From NCBI GenBank assembly GCA_003162475.1, contig PMOI01000004.1:254049-318048 (forward strand): a DNA stretch of 64,000 nucleotides, given 5' to 3'. Position numbers and translations under genes: made by a program. Every line of letters begins with the position of its first letter. Within the stretch, counting starts at the first letter, position 1. Positions 49,896-57,643 of this stretch are shown here, one piece after another. Source of the DNA: Acidimicrobiaceae bacterium. Lineage in GTDB: Bacteria > Actinomycetota > Acidimicrobiia > Acidimicrobiales > RAAP-2. Below the pieces are notes generated by a model, which was not told the origin of the DNA, searched no databases, and saw only the letters and a program-made list of their open reading frames with translations.

Positions 49896-50381
49896 TCACT
49901 TCTCGGGGCTTTCGACCAAACGTCCCCAGGATCCCGACTTCCCGCCTTCCTTCTTCATGAGAACGAGGTCGTCGATGCGTGCGAACGGGTCCGACTTTTG
50001 AAGTGAGTCGACGATGCTGAGGGCGGCGAAGGCACACGCGGTGAGCGCCTCCATCTCAACACCAGTTCGTTGCGTCGCGGTCACCGTTGCGGAGATCTCA
50101 ATACCGTTGTCGTACGCGTTGACCTGAACGTCCACGTCATTGAGGTTGAGCGAGTGGCAAAGGGGAATGAGGTCCGACGTCCTCTTTGCGGCGTGGACTC
50201 CCGCCACGCGCGCGGCGTGCAGGGGGTCGATCCCGTCCGCCCAAGGTTCAAGCGCATCAAGGTGCGCCACTGTCACGACCAGGCAGCGAGCCATCGCTTG
50301 ACGTTTCGTCGGACGCTTGTTCGTGATGTCGACCATCCGCAACTTGCCGGCGGCGTCGATGTGCGAGAAGGGTCCGTCCAC
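49896..50381 (-). CDS. moaC: Cyclic pyranopterin monophosphate synthase
   Basis: The protein has 161 residues from GTG 50381, with AGAGGGGG 8 nt upstream; the TTG at 50402 is less likely. It acts after MoaA and forms the cyclic pyranopterin. Conserved parts are FSHIDAAGKLRMVDITNKRPTKRQA, the catalytic KRTSDLIPLCHSLNLNDVDV, TGVEMEALTACAFAALSIVDSLQK, and the C-terminal KKEGGKSGSW with the active-site lysine. moaA follows it 116 bp downstream on the same strand. A 7-bp tandem repeat lies 43 bp upstream. Confidence 0.95.
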   Translation of the reverse strand: MDGPFSHIDAAGKLRMVDITNKRPTKRQAMARCLVVTVAHLDALEPWADGIDPLHAARVAGVHAAKRTSDLIPLCHSLNLNDVDVQVNAYDNGIEISATVTATQRTGVEMEALTACAFAALSIVDSLQKSDPFARIDDLVLMKKEGGKSGSWGRLVESPEK

Positions 50382-50423
50382 CGTTGCTACCCCCTCTCGC
50401 AATTGCGTGTTTCAATTGTCGGA

Positions 50424-50447
50424 CCGTGCACCGTGCACCGTGCACCG
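50424..50447 (-). repeat. Tandem repeat CCGTGCA x3 upstream of moaC
   Basis: Three complete 7-bp units at 50424-50430, 50431-50437 and 50438-50444, plus a partial CCG, lie 43-66 bp before the moaC start. Tandem sites of this size in a promoter often bind a multimeric regulator. Two copies of CAATTG (50399-50404 and 50413-50418) lie between it and the gene. Confidence 0.4.
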
Positions 50448-50637
50448 ATCTCGTTCTCGTGGTCCAGACGAGAACGTGGGTTCGCGTTCACCGTCTTCTG
50501 ATGGACCAATTACCCGTAACAGTATTCCAATGGGTGAAAGGCTCGAAAATTCCAATTTATAGAGCCGCAATGCAGCGACGGGCCTGAAGGACTAAATGTG
50601 TCAGTCGATTACTACGCGGCCATCTGCGCACGTACGT

Positions 50638-50643
50638 TACGGT
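50638..50643 (+). promoter_or_regulatory. -10 box TACGGT, leaderless start of the DUF4177-like gene
   Basis: The box ends 6 nt before ATG 50650, which supports that start over the in-frame one at 50596. Confidence 0.4.
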
Positions 50644-50649
50644 GTTGCG

Positions 50650-50862
50650 ATGCGCTACGAATACAAGCAGATCTACATTCCTATTGCTAAAAAGGGGTGG
50701 CGCGAACTTGGCAGCGCGTTAGAGGATCTTCCTTCCGATGGCTGGGAACTATTCATGGCCGTTCCTATAATTTCGCTCACGGCGATTATTCCCGGGATCT
50801 CTGGAAGCAGGACATCAGCGATCGTCCACTATTTTCGAAGGCCAGCGGCGGAACAAGCGTAA
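50650..50862 (+). CDS. Small DUF4177-like protein
   Basis: The protein has 70 residues from ATG 50650. It follows the DUF4177 plan: an N-terminal strand YEYKQIYIPI, a GWRELGSALEDLPSDGWELF helix-strand (the G-x-EGWEL-like core) and a C-terminal strand SAIVHYFRRP. Such proteins are soluble ferredoxin-like folds of unknown role. It is a single gene between moaC and the ABC-F gene. Confidence 0.65.
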   Translation: MRYEYKQIYIPIAKKGWRELGSALEDLPSDGWELFMAVPIISLTAIIPGISGSRTSAIVHYFRRPAAEQA

Positions 50863-50913
50863 GGCGCCGTTCCGCAATGTGGTCAGAGTAATTCGAACGC
50901 TCCCATCCACCCC

Positions 50914-50955
50914 GTGAATCACTGCGCTACCATTTCGAGGTGCGTTAATTCCTGA
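50914..50955 (+). other. Possible 13-residue upstream ORF before the ABC-F gene
   Basis: GTG 50914 to TGA 50953-50955 encodes VNHCATISRCVNS and lies 42 nt before the ABC-F start. Resistance-type ABC-F genes are often controlled by ribosome stalling on such leader peptides. There is no strong ribosome site, and a chance frame is quite possible. Confidence 0.2.
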
Positions 50956-50997
50956 AGTTTCTCGATTGAACTTGTCCCTCGTTCTTGGAGATTTCAG

Positions 50998-52671
50998 ATG
51001 CCGATATCGCACTTTTCGACTTCTTTACACGCCACCTCCTCAGTGCTCGCCGCGCGCAATTTGACGCATGATCGGGGAGGTCGAACCGTGCTTCATGAGG
51101 TCTCACTTACCGTTGGACCTCAAAGTTGCGTGGGTGTCATCGGCCCTAACGGCGTCGGAAAGTCCACTCTGTTGCAGGTTCTCGCGGGACAAATGACTCC
51201 CGATCGTGGAACCCTGAATCTTGACCCGCCAAGCGCGACGGTTGGCTACATGCCTCAAGAGCATGAACGTATCGCTACCGAAGCCGTTCTTGAAACACTT
51301 GCCCGACGGACGGGTGTCGCCTTGGCAGAGTCAGAACTGATCGCCGCGGCCAGCGCATTGGCGTCGAATGCTCGTGGCGCTGAACTGCGCTACGACCTAG
51401 CGCTCAACCGTTTTGAATCCCTCGGCGCGAGCAGTTTCGACGCCCGCACGGCGACGGTATTGGATGAACTCGGCGTGGCGTCAGTGGCGGACTGGAAGAT
51501 GTCGACGCTATCGGGCGGACAAGAGGCGAAGGTTGCTCTTACGGCCATTGAGCTTTCACGCTTCGACATCGTGTTACTCGACGAACCAACGAATGACCTT
51601 GACTTCGCCGGACTTGCTCGACTAGAAGTGTGGATTCAACAGCGTGAGGGTGGCACCGTCATCGTCTCGCACGATCGAGCGTTCTTGGAACGCACGGTGA
51701 CCTCGGTGCTCGAGATCGACGAACACGATCACACGGCACGCGAGTACAGCGGCGGCTGGTCCGGCTACCAAGCCGAAAGGGCGAACGCTCTTCGACTCGC
51801 TCGTGAATCATTCGATGAGTACCAACGCCAAAAGGACCAACTTGCGCACAGAGCGCAACGTCAACGCCAGTGGGCGGAGGATGGCGTGCGCAAAGAGATC
51901 AAGAATCCTCGCGACAATGACAAGGCACAACGCGATTTTCGATTGAATCGGACCGAGAAGCAGGCCCACAAGGCTCGCCAGACTGAACGGGCGCTTCAGA
52001 ATCTTCAAGTTGTGGAGAAGCCCTTCGAGGGCTGGGACTTGCGATTCACGATCGACGAGGCGAAACGCTCTGGTGACGTTGTCGTGAGGCTCGATGAAGT
52101 TGTCGTCGAACGTCCAACCTTTCGCTTGGGTCCGATCGATCTCGAGATCACGTGGGGAGACCGCATTGCATTAACGGGGAGAAACGGATCCGGTAAGTCA
52201 ACGTTGGTGGAAGCCATGCTCGGGACCGTAGGTATCTCGAGCGGTAGTCGGCTTATGGGGCCAGGCGTCGTAGCTGGCGTCCTCGGTCAAGATCGTCGGG
52301 CTCTTCAACTCGATCGTGACTTGGTCCGTTACGTGGGCGATCGATGCGACCTCACTCAGTCAGAGACTCGATCACTATTGGCGAAATTTGGACTTAGCGC
52401 GTCTCACGTCACTCGTCCCGTACAACTGCTATCGCCGGGAGAGCGAACGCGAGCAGAGTTAGCAATCTTCCAAGCGCAAGGCGTGAACTTTCTCATTCTT
52501 GATGAGCCCACGAATCACCTTGACCTCCCTGCAATTGAACAACTGGAGAGTGCACTCGAGGGATTTGACGGGACCTTACTGTTAATCACGCACGACCGAA
52601 GTCTCCAGGACGCCATTGACGTCACTCGAACCATCGAAATGATCGGTGGTTCGTTGGTCGAGATGAGTTGA
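50998..52671 (+). CDS. ABC-F family ATPase (ribosome-associated, antibiotic-resistance type)
   Basis: The protein has 557 residues from ATG 50998, with TTGGAGATTTCAG upstream. Two ABC domains without membrane segments carry Walker A GVIGPNGVGKSTLLQV and ALTGRNGSGKSTLVEA, signatures STLSGGQEAKVAL and LLSPGERTRAEL, and Walker B LLDEPTNDLD and LDEPTNHLD. The linker between the domains, residues 260-330, is the charged helical P-site tRNA-interaction motif (arm) of ABC-F proteins. The short actinobacterial form fits Msr/Vga/OptrA/VarM-type resistance ABC-F proteins more than the EttA housekeeping type, but subtype assignment is inference. The upstream 135 nt include a short open frame. Confidence 0.88.
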   Translation: MPISHFSTSLHATSSVLAARNLTHDRGGRTVLHEVSLTVGPQSCVGVIGPNGVGKSTLLQVLAGQMTPDRGTLNLDPPSATVGYMPQEHERIATEAVLETLARRTGVALAESELIAAASALASNARGAELRYDLALNRFESLGASSFDARTATVLDELGVASVADWKMSTLSGGQEAKVALTAIELSRFDIVLLDEPTNDLDFAGLARLEVWIQQREGGTVIVSHDRAFLERTVTSVLEIDEHDHTAREYSGGWSGYQAERANALRLARESFDEYQRQKDQLAHRAQRQRQWAEDGVRKEIKNPRDNDKAQRDFRLNRTEKQAHKARQTERALQNLQVVEKPFEGWDLRFTIDEAKRSGDVVVRLDEVVVERPTFRLGPIDLEITWGDRIALTGRNGSGKSTLVEAMLGTVGISSGSRLMGPGVVAGVLGQDRRALQLDRDLVRYVGDRCDLTQSETRSLLAKFGLSASHVTRPVQLLSPGERTRAELAIFQAQGVNFLILDEPTNHLDLPAIEQLESALEGFDGTLLLITHDRSLQDAIDVTRTIEMIGGSLVEMS

Positions 52672-52749
52672 AACGTCTGGTTTTCAGTTCTCGTTGTTGG
52701 CAGAGAAAGTAATGAGGTGGTGACAATCGCAGCGTCAGGCGAACTTCTT

Positions 52750-53850
52750 TTACCTGTTTTGGACTCGCGCGTCAACAGTCCAGCGATCAACTTCCACACC
52801 GCTGTCGTCAAGTACGACGAACTCGTCGGTGAGATTCGATACTGGGCACACGTGATTCGGTATGACGGCGACCTTCTCACCAATAGTGGGCATCGTGCGG
52901 CCCGTGGAGACGACGACCGCGTGGTGATCGAAGAGTCGTTCGACGCGCGCGCTCGGGTAGGCAGGTAGAGTTCCAAAACCCTCCACCGTCTTCGGTTGGT
53001 CCTTGGTGAAGACCTTTCCACCCGCGTCGAGGACGAACTGTCTGCCCGTGACCTGTACGACGGTCGCGGCGACAAAGAGAGCTACCGAATCGGCGGGGTG
53101 AGCACCGAGGGCAACTTGTTGACGGTCGCCGAAGACGAACGTGCCGGGCCGCTCTTCGGTGACCCCCGGCACTGCGCTCTTGAGCGCGGTGGGCGTCGAA
53201 CCTGCGCTGACGGTTTCAACCTGGTGACCAGCCGCTTCCAATGCGGCGGCCGATCCAAGAAGTGTTCGTGCCTCGTCCGAGGCCGCACCGGCGACGGCAC
53301 CGGACCCCGCGTAGGAATGACCGCCGTGGGTGAAGACGCCCCTAACGCTGAGACCACCACGTGCGACCGCGTTGGCGACCTCCGTCGCCATCTCCGGTGA
53401 CGTCGCGCCCGTTCGAAGCTCCCCGCTGTCGACTTCTACGAGCACACCTAATCGCGCGTCGCCGCGCATTTTTGCCACGAGATTTTCTGCTCCCTCGACG
53501 GAGCTAACGCCAATGACTACTCGAGCGCGTTCGAGGAGAGCCCTCAAACGAACAGCCTTGTCATCGGTGAGCCAGAGCGGGTAGGCAATGAAGAGGTCCT
53601 CGAATCCTCCAGCGGCAAACACCTCGGCTTCGCCGATTGTGGCCGTGGTGAGTCCCGCGGCGCCCGCCGCAATCTGTCGACGAGCCACCGCAAGACTCTT
53701 GTGGCTCTTCACGTGGGGACGGAAGTTGACGTTCTTGGTCGAAAGCGCCTGCGCCATTCGATCTATGTTCTGAACCATCAAGCGCAGGTCAATGCAGACC
53801 GAAGGAGTCTCGACCGTTGACGGAATCTGGAAGTTCGGGAAGTCATCCAC
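52750..53850 (-). CDS. PLP-dependent D-threonine aldolase / D-serine dehydratase-like enzyme
   Basis: The protein has 366 residues from GTG 53850, behind AAAGGAG. It is a fold-type III PLP enzyme (alanine-racemase N-terminal barrel). The PLP lysine is in FRPHVKSHKSLAVARRQI near residue 48. Other parts are GLTTATIGEAEVFAAGG, VLVEVDSGELRTGA, GGHSYAGSG and the C-terminal metal site IPNHVCPVSNL. The metal-site His-x-Cys pattern is that of zinc-dependent D-serine dehydratases; D-threonine aldolases often have His-x-Asp. It should act on a D-beta-hydroxy-amino acid. It is preceded by the ROK regulator and SDR genes in the same direction. Confidence 0.85.
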   Translation of the reverse strand: MDDFPNFQIPSTVETPSVCIDLRLMVQNIDRMAQALSTKNVNFRPHVKSHKSLAVARRQIAAGAAGLTTATIGEAEVFAAGGFEDLFIAYPLWLTDDKAVRLRALLERARVVIGVSSVEGAENLVAKMRGDARLGVLVEVDSGELRTGATSPEMATEVANAVARGGLSVRGVFTHGGHSYAGSGAVAGAASDEARTLLGSAAALEAAGHQVETVSAGSTPTALKSAVPGVTEERPGTFVFGDRQQVALGAHPADSVALFVAATVVQVTGRQFVLDAGGKVFTKDQPKTVEGFGTLPAYPSARVERLFDHHAVVVSTGRTMPTIGEKVAVIPNHVCPVSNLTDEFVVLDDSGVEVDRWTVDARVQNR

Positions 53851-53958
53851 TTTTCTGGTTCTCCTTTAGATCACTGTCGAGCAGACTTCGCGAAGCGTAG
53901 AACTGGTCCTCACTTGGTGGGAAACGTAGAGAAATCGTCTTGGCGAGCATCCTCGAAA

Positions 53959-55203
53959 TCAACTAACGACTTGAGTCGCCAACCACGATTCGATGAACTG
54001 GTCGGCGACGAGGAGTCCCCCGACGACGACAGCATCACTTCCGATCACCGTTGGCAGGACCGTAGGTGGGAAGGCGAGGACACGGAGCGATTCCCTTATC
54101 GACTGATCAAACAGGTCGAAACTGCCCGCAAATCCTCCACCGAGAACCATGTGTTCGGAATCGAAAATCGTTGCCAAACGCAGGAACACTTCAGCGAGGC
54201 TTTGTCCAGCACGTCGGATGATGTCTTCGGCGACGAGATCGCCCCTTCGCGCTAATTCGCAGAGGCTCTTTCCATCAACCGCCGCCTGGAGTCCTCCTTC
54301 GCTTCGATACGTAGCGAGCATCGCGTCGAGAGCTAAGACGTCTCGAATAGTCGCCCCCGGGACCACGTTGGACGGCCAGCGGACGATTCGCCCCGCCTGT
54401 CCGTGAACACCTTTGATGACAAAGCCGTCCGCAATCAGCCCGAGGCCAATCCCTCGTCCGTAGTTCACGACGACGAGCGACGAGGCACCCGGGACCGTAC
54501 CGCGATCACTGACCTCGGCCAAGATTGAGAGATGGTCGTCCTTTTCGACGACCACGTTGCAGGCGAGCCGCTCTTGCAGCAACTCTTTAATTGGAAGACC
54601 GACTAACTGTTGGTGGATGAAGGCGCGGCTGATGACACCGGTGACCGGATCTAAAGAACCGGCGACACCAACGCCGACACCTACGAGGGGTCCCGCTTGG
54701 TCCGACAGTGAGGACATGAGTGCCTCAATGACCAGCCCAAGTTGTGTAGGCAGGTCATTGACCACCTGCGTCGTTGGCAGTGATCGAGAACTGATAATGG
54801 TTCCGTCAGCGCCCGCGATCGCCACCCGCGTCGTTTCAGCGCCAACGTCAACGCCCGCAACCGATACGACGGAACGATTGAAACGATAGGAGCTGGACGG
54901 TCGGCCCGGTCCACCCGTGAACCTCATCGCGGGATCTTCGGTGACCATCCCGTCACTGACCAGGTTCGCCAGTAATCGGTGGATCGTCGGCGCAGCCAGA
55001 CCCGTGCGCTGGGAGAGTTCACTGCAGGTCAACAAGTCACCGTGGCGAAGTTCAAACAGCATGGCGAGCAGATTTTCATTGCGACCGACCGAGATTCCAA
55101 CGGAACGTGGCGCCGACTTGAGTCGTCGCGCCATGATCCGTTCGCCGGGCCGTAAAACGCTGACGTGGCGATAATCTGCCGTATCCATCGCCCCAGCTTT
55201 CAT
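53959..55203 (-). CDS. ROK-family regulator lacking the zinc cysteines
   Basis: The protein has 414 residues from ATG 55203, which overlaps the SDR stop (ATGA). An N-terminal winged helix (LLAMLFELRHGDLLTCSELSQRTGLAAPTIHRLLANLVSDG) covers residues 40-95. The ROK sugar-kinase-like domain follows, with GVDVGAETTRVAIAGADG and GVGVGVAGSLDPVTG. The usual ROK zinc motif C-x-C-G-x-x-G-C is missing: the matching stretch reads GVHGQAGRIVRWPSNVVPGA. The phosphotransfer sites are also degenerate, so it is a pure regulator. Its place between the SDR and the PLP enzyme suggests control of the catabolic genes. Confidence 0.82.
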   Translation of the reverse strand: MKAGAMDTADYRHVSVLRPGERIMARRLKSAPRSVGISVGRNENLLAMLFELRHGDLLTCSELSQRTGLAAPTIHRLLANLVSDGMVTEDPAMRFTGGPGRPSSSYRFNRSVVSVAGVDVGAETTRVAIAGADGTIISSRSLPTTQVVNDLPTQLGLVIEALMSSLSDQAGPLVGVGVGVAGSLDPVTGVISRAFIHQQLVGLPIKELLQERLACNVVVEKDDHLSILAEVSDRGTVPGASSLVVVNYGRGIGLGLIADGFVIKGVHGQAGRIVRWPSNVVPGATIRDVLALDAMLATYRSEGGLQAAVDGKSLCELARRGDLVAEDIIRRAGQSLAEVFLRLATIFDSEHMVLGGGFAGSFDLFDQSIRESLRVLAFPPTVLPTVIGSDAVVVGGLLVADQFIESWLATQVVS

Positions 55204-55976
55204 CGGATCGTGTAACCGCCATCTAACACAAGGGAGCTACCCACCGCGAATGAACTTTCGTCGCAGGCGAGGAACAGTGCACCCTGGGCGATCTCTCTTG
55301 GATCGGCGACGCGCATGATGGGCGCCCATTCAGACTGTTCTTTTGCGGTCTTTTCCGGGTTCAAACTCAATGTCACTTCAGCGTCAAGCAGTGGCGTTTG
55401 CGTAATGCCGGGGCACAGAGCGTTCACTCGAATGTTGTAGCGAATCAGGTCGATGGCGATTGAGCGGGTGAAACTTATGACCCCACCCTTGCTTGCGCCG
55501 TACGCCGGAGACTCGGGAACAGCGACGATGCCGAGTTCAGATCCCATGGTGACGATGGTGCCGCCACCCTGGTTCCGCATGTGGGGAATGGCGTGCTTCA
55601 CCATGGTGAACATTCCCTTCAAGTTCGCTCCAATGACGTCGTCCCACTCTTTTTCACCGAGTTCGAAGATTGGCATCACGCTCGCGATGCCCGCGCAACA
55701 GAACAGCACGTCGAGGCGTTCAAAACTATCGATGGCGGATTGAACCATAAGGGCCGCGTCCTTCATAGAGCTGACGTCACCGGCCACGCCAATGACATCC
55801 GCGAAATCCTTTCGTAGGTCGCCGACCGTCTGCTCAAGAGCCTCTTGGTTGCGGTCGCAGATCGTGACCTTGGCGCCTTCTTCTAGAAACAACTCCGCCG
55901 TGGCTTTTCCAATGCCTGACGCGCCTCCTGTGATGACGGCACTTCGACCCCGAAGCCTTCCTTGTCTTTCTGCCAT
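55200..55976 (-). CDS. SDR-family NAD(P)-dependent oxidoreductase
   Basis: The protein has 258 residues from 55976, behind GAAGGAAG. It is a classical short-chain dehydrogenase: TGGASGIGKATAELF for NAD(P) binding, the DVSSMKDAA stretch, CCAGIASVMPIF, and the catalytic tetrad with GSELGIVAVPESPAYGASKGG (Ser and Tyr-x3-Lys). It oxidises an alcohol or reduces a ketone; in this context a hydroxy-acid or hydroxy-amino acid is likely. It starts the minus-strand operon SDR-ROK-PLP enzyme and is divergent from the amino-acid permease, sharing a promoter region with a long inverted repeat. Confidence 0.9.
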   Translation of the reverse strand: MAERQGRLRGRSAVITGGASGIGKATAELFLEEGAKVTICDRNQEALEQTVGDLRKDFADVIGVAGDVSSMKDAALMVQSAIDSFERLDVLFCCAGIASVMPIFELGEKEWDDVIGANLKGMFTMVKHAIPHMRNQGGGTIVTMGSELGIVAVPESPAYGASKGGVISFTRSIAIDLIRYNIRVNALCPGITQTPLLDAEVTLSLNPEKTAKEQSEWAPIMRVADPREIAQGALFLACDESSFAVGSSLVLDGGYTIR

Positions 55977-56008
55977 GACTTCGCTTCCTTCGCGTTTGAT
56001 CGATGTTC

Positions 56009-56064
56009 AAGTGGTTGAAACATGATGACTTCAAAAGGTTCTTGACAACGCAACTCAACCACTT
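56009..56064. promoter_or_regulatory. 10-bp-arm inverted repeat AAGTGGTTGA...TCAACCACTT
   Basis: Arms at 56009-56018 and 56055-56064 are perfect over 10 bp and 46 bp apart centre to centre. The right arm fills the spacer next to the -10 box of the permease promoter, and the left arm lies 33 bp upstream of the SDR start. This is the layout of a two-site operator that can loop and control both divergent operons. Confidence 0.5.
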
Positions 56065-56070
56065 TATCAT
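56042..56070 (+). promoter_or_regulatory. Sigma-70-type promoter TTGACA-N17-TATCAT
   Basis: A consensus -35 box at 56042-56047 and a -10 box at 56065-56070 have the ideal 17-bp spacing. It should drive the APC permease gene, with a leader of about 50 nt. The operator arm 56055-56064 lies in the spacer. Confidence 0.6.
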
Positions 56071-56126
56071 CTGAACAATTATATCTCTCGGAGAGAGAAT
56101 AAATACTAGACCTAGGGGAGATCGGT

Positions 56127-57593
56127 ATGACGGACACTGAAGGACATTTTGAGGAGCAGGGGCTCCGCTCGGGGGCCATTGGTCTTGGAGGCGATCTCGT
56201 GGCTGCCGTGGTAAACGTTGCGCCTTCGAGCAGTGTGGCCTTTACGTTGGCGTTGCTCGTCGGCTTCAGTGGACAGGCGTCACCGTTAGCGGTCCTCCTT
56301 TGCGGCCTCGGCATGGTCTTCTGCGCTCTGGGTTACGCCCGCCTCAATCGATGGAGAGCCAGCGCGGGCGCGGCCTATCTCTGGGTAGGAGCCGCCATCA
56401 ACCCCGTGATCGGCGTGGGAACGGGGCTGCTGTCGATCCTCACGTGCATTGTTTCGAACACGGCCAACGTGACGCTCGCCGGGTCCTACGCGCTGTACGT
56501 CATCTTCAATACCCATTCGGCGTCCAGTCTGTTCGTGTGGCTGACGGCGGGAGCGATTGTCGGATTGATGCTCTGGGTGGCCATCACGGGCCTGAAGCTG
56601 TCGGTCAGAGTTCAACTCGTCTTGATGGCCATTGAGTACTCGGTCATTGTCTCGTTCGTGATCCTCGCTCTGATTCACGAGGCCAGTGGTGCCGGCGGAG
56701 CAACCTTGCCGTCGCTCCACGATTTCAGAATCTCCACCAGTTTCGGTGGATTCAAAGGACTCGCTGAGTCGGCGGTCATTGCAGCCTTCCTTTACGGAAG
56801 CTGGGAGACCCCGTCGAGTCTCGGAGAAGAGAGTACGAATTCGAAGTTCAATCCTGGTCGTGCGATGATCTTGGGAACCGTGTTCTTGACCGTGTGGTAC
56901 ACGTTCTTGATTGCGGTCTTCCAGGGCATCAGTGGTCGCGCTCAGGTTCTGGCGCACGGCTCGGACATTCTCGCTTACGCCGGAACAGTGCTCGCGCCAG
57001 GTGCGTGGTCTCGTCTTCTTCCCTTTGCTGTGTTGATGGCGGTCGTCGGAACGACGCAGATGCAGATGATCCAGCCAAGTCGCATTGCGTACTCGTTGTC
57101 ACGCGATGAACTGTTGCCAAAATTCTTGAAGAAGATCCACCCGACTCACCGCACGCCGTGGGCGGCGCTCATTGTTTTGGCCGCGATCCCATTAGCGCTT
57201 TTGATTCCCTATCTGGCGAGTTCTGGTCTCCACACGGCCATTAACGACCTCGTCGGTGCGACGGGCATGCTGTATCTGTTCATGTACTTCTTGGTCGCGG
57301 TGAGCAGCGTCTGGTTCTACCGCTCGCAACTGACGAGAAGCTTCAACGAGTTTCTCATCGGGGGCGTACTGCCACTCGTTGGTGGGTTGTTCCTACTCGT
57401 CTTGTTCATCTACGGACTTACGACTCAAACGAAAGCGATCGCCGTGGTGTCGGCGGTAGGCATCGTGCTCGTGTACGTCCTCGCGGTCGTGATCAAGCGC
57501 GTCCGTCCCAACTCGCCGTTCTTTAAAGCGATGGACGAACTACGAAACTCTCCCGAGGATGTTATTTTCACTCCTGACGGAGAGTTACTTTGA
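56127..57593 (+). CDS. APC-superfamily amino acid permease
   Basis: The protein has 488 residues from ATG 56127, behind GGGGAGATCGGT. Twelve helices are predicted. The N-terminal GAIGLGGDLVAAVVNVAPSSSVAFTL and the later FLYGSWETPSSLGEES have the unwound-helix features of amino acid-polyamine-organocation carriers. It should import an amino acid or imino acid by proton or substrate exchange. It is the first gene of the + strand catabolic set and divergent from the SDR operon. The aldehyde dehydrogenase follows after 50 bp. Confidence 0.9.
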   Translation: MTDTEGHFEEQGLRSGAIGLGGDLVAAVVNVAPSSSVAFTLALLVGFSGQASPLAVLLCGLGMVFCALGYARLNRWRASAGAAYLWVGAAINPVIGVGTGLLSILTCIVSNTANVTLAGSYALYVIFNTHSASSLFVWLTAGAIVGLMLWVAITGLKLSVRVQLVLMAIEYSVIVSFVILALIHEASGAGGATLPSLHDFRISTSFGGFKGLAESAVIAAFLYGSWETPSSLGEESTNSKFNPGRAMILGTVFLTVWYTFLIAVFQGISGRAQVLAHGSDILAYAGTVLAPGAWSRLLPFAVLMAVVGTTQMQMIQPSRIAYSLSRDELLPKFLKKIHPTHRTPWAALIVLAAIPLALLIPYLASSGLHTAINDLVGATGMLYLFMYFLVAVSSVWFYRSQLTRSFNEFLIGGVLPLVGGLFLLVLFIYGLTTQTKAIAVVSAVGIVLVYVLAVVIKRVRPNSPFFKAMDELRNSPEDVIFTPDGELL

Positions 57594-57643
57594 AAGCCGA
57601 TCCATCGTGACACGAGTTTCTTCCGATGACCGAAAGGAAAATA

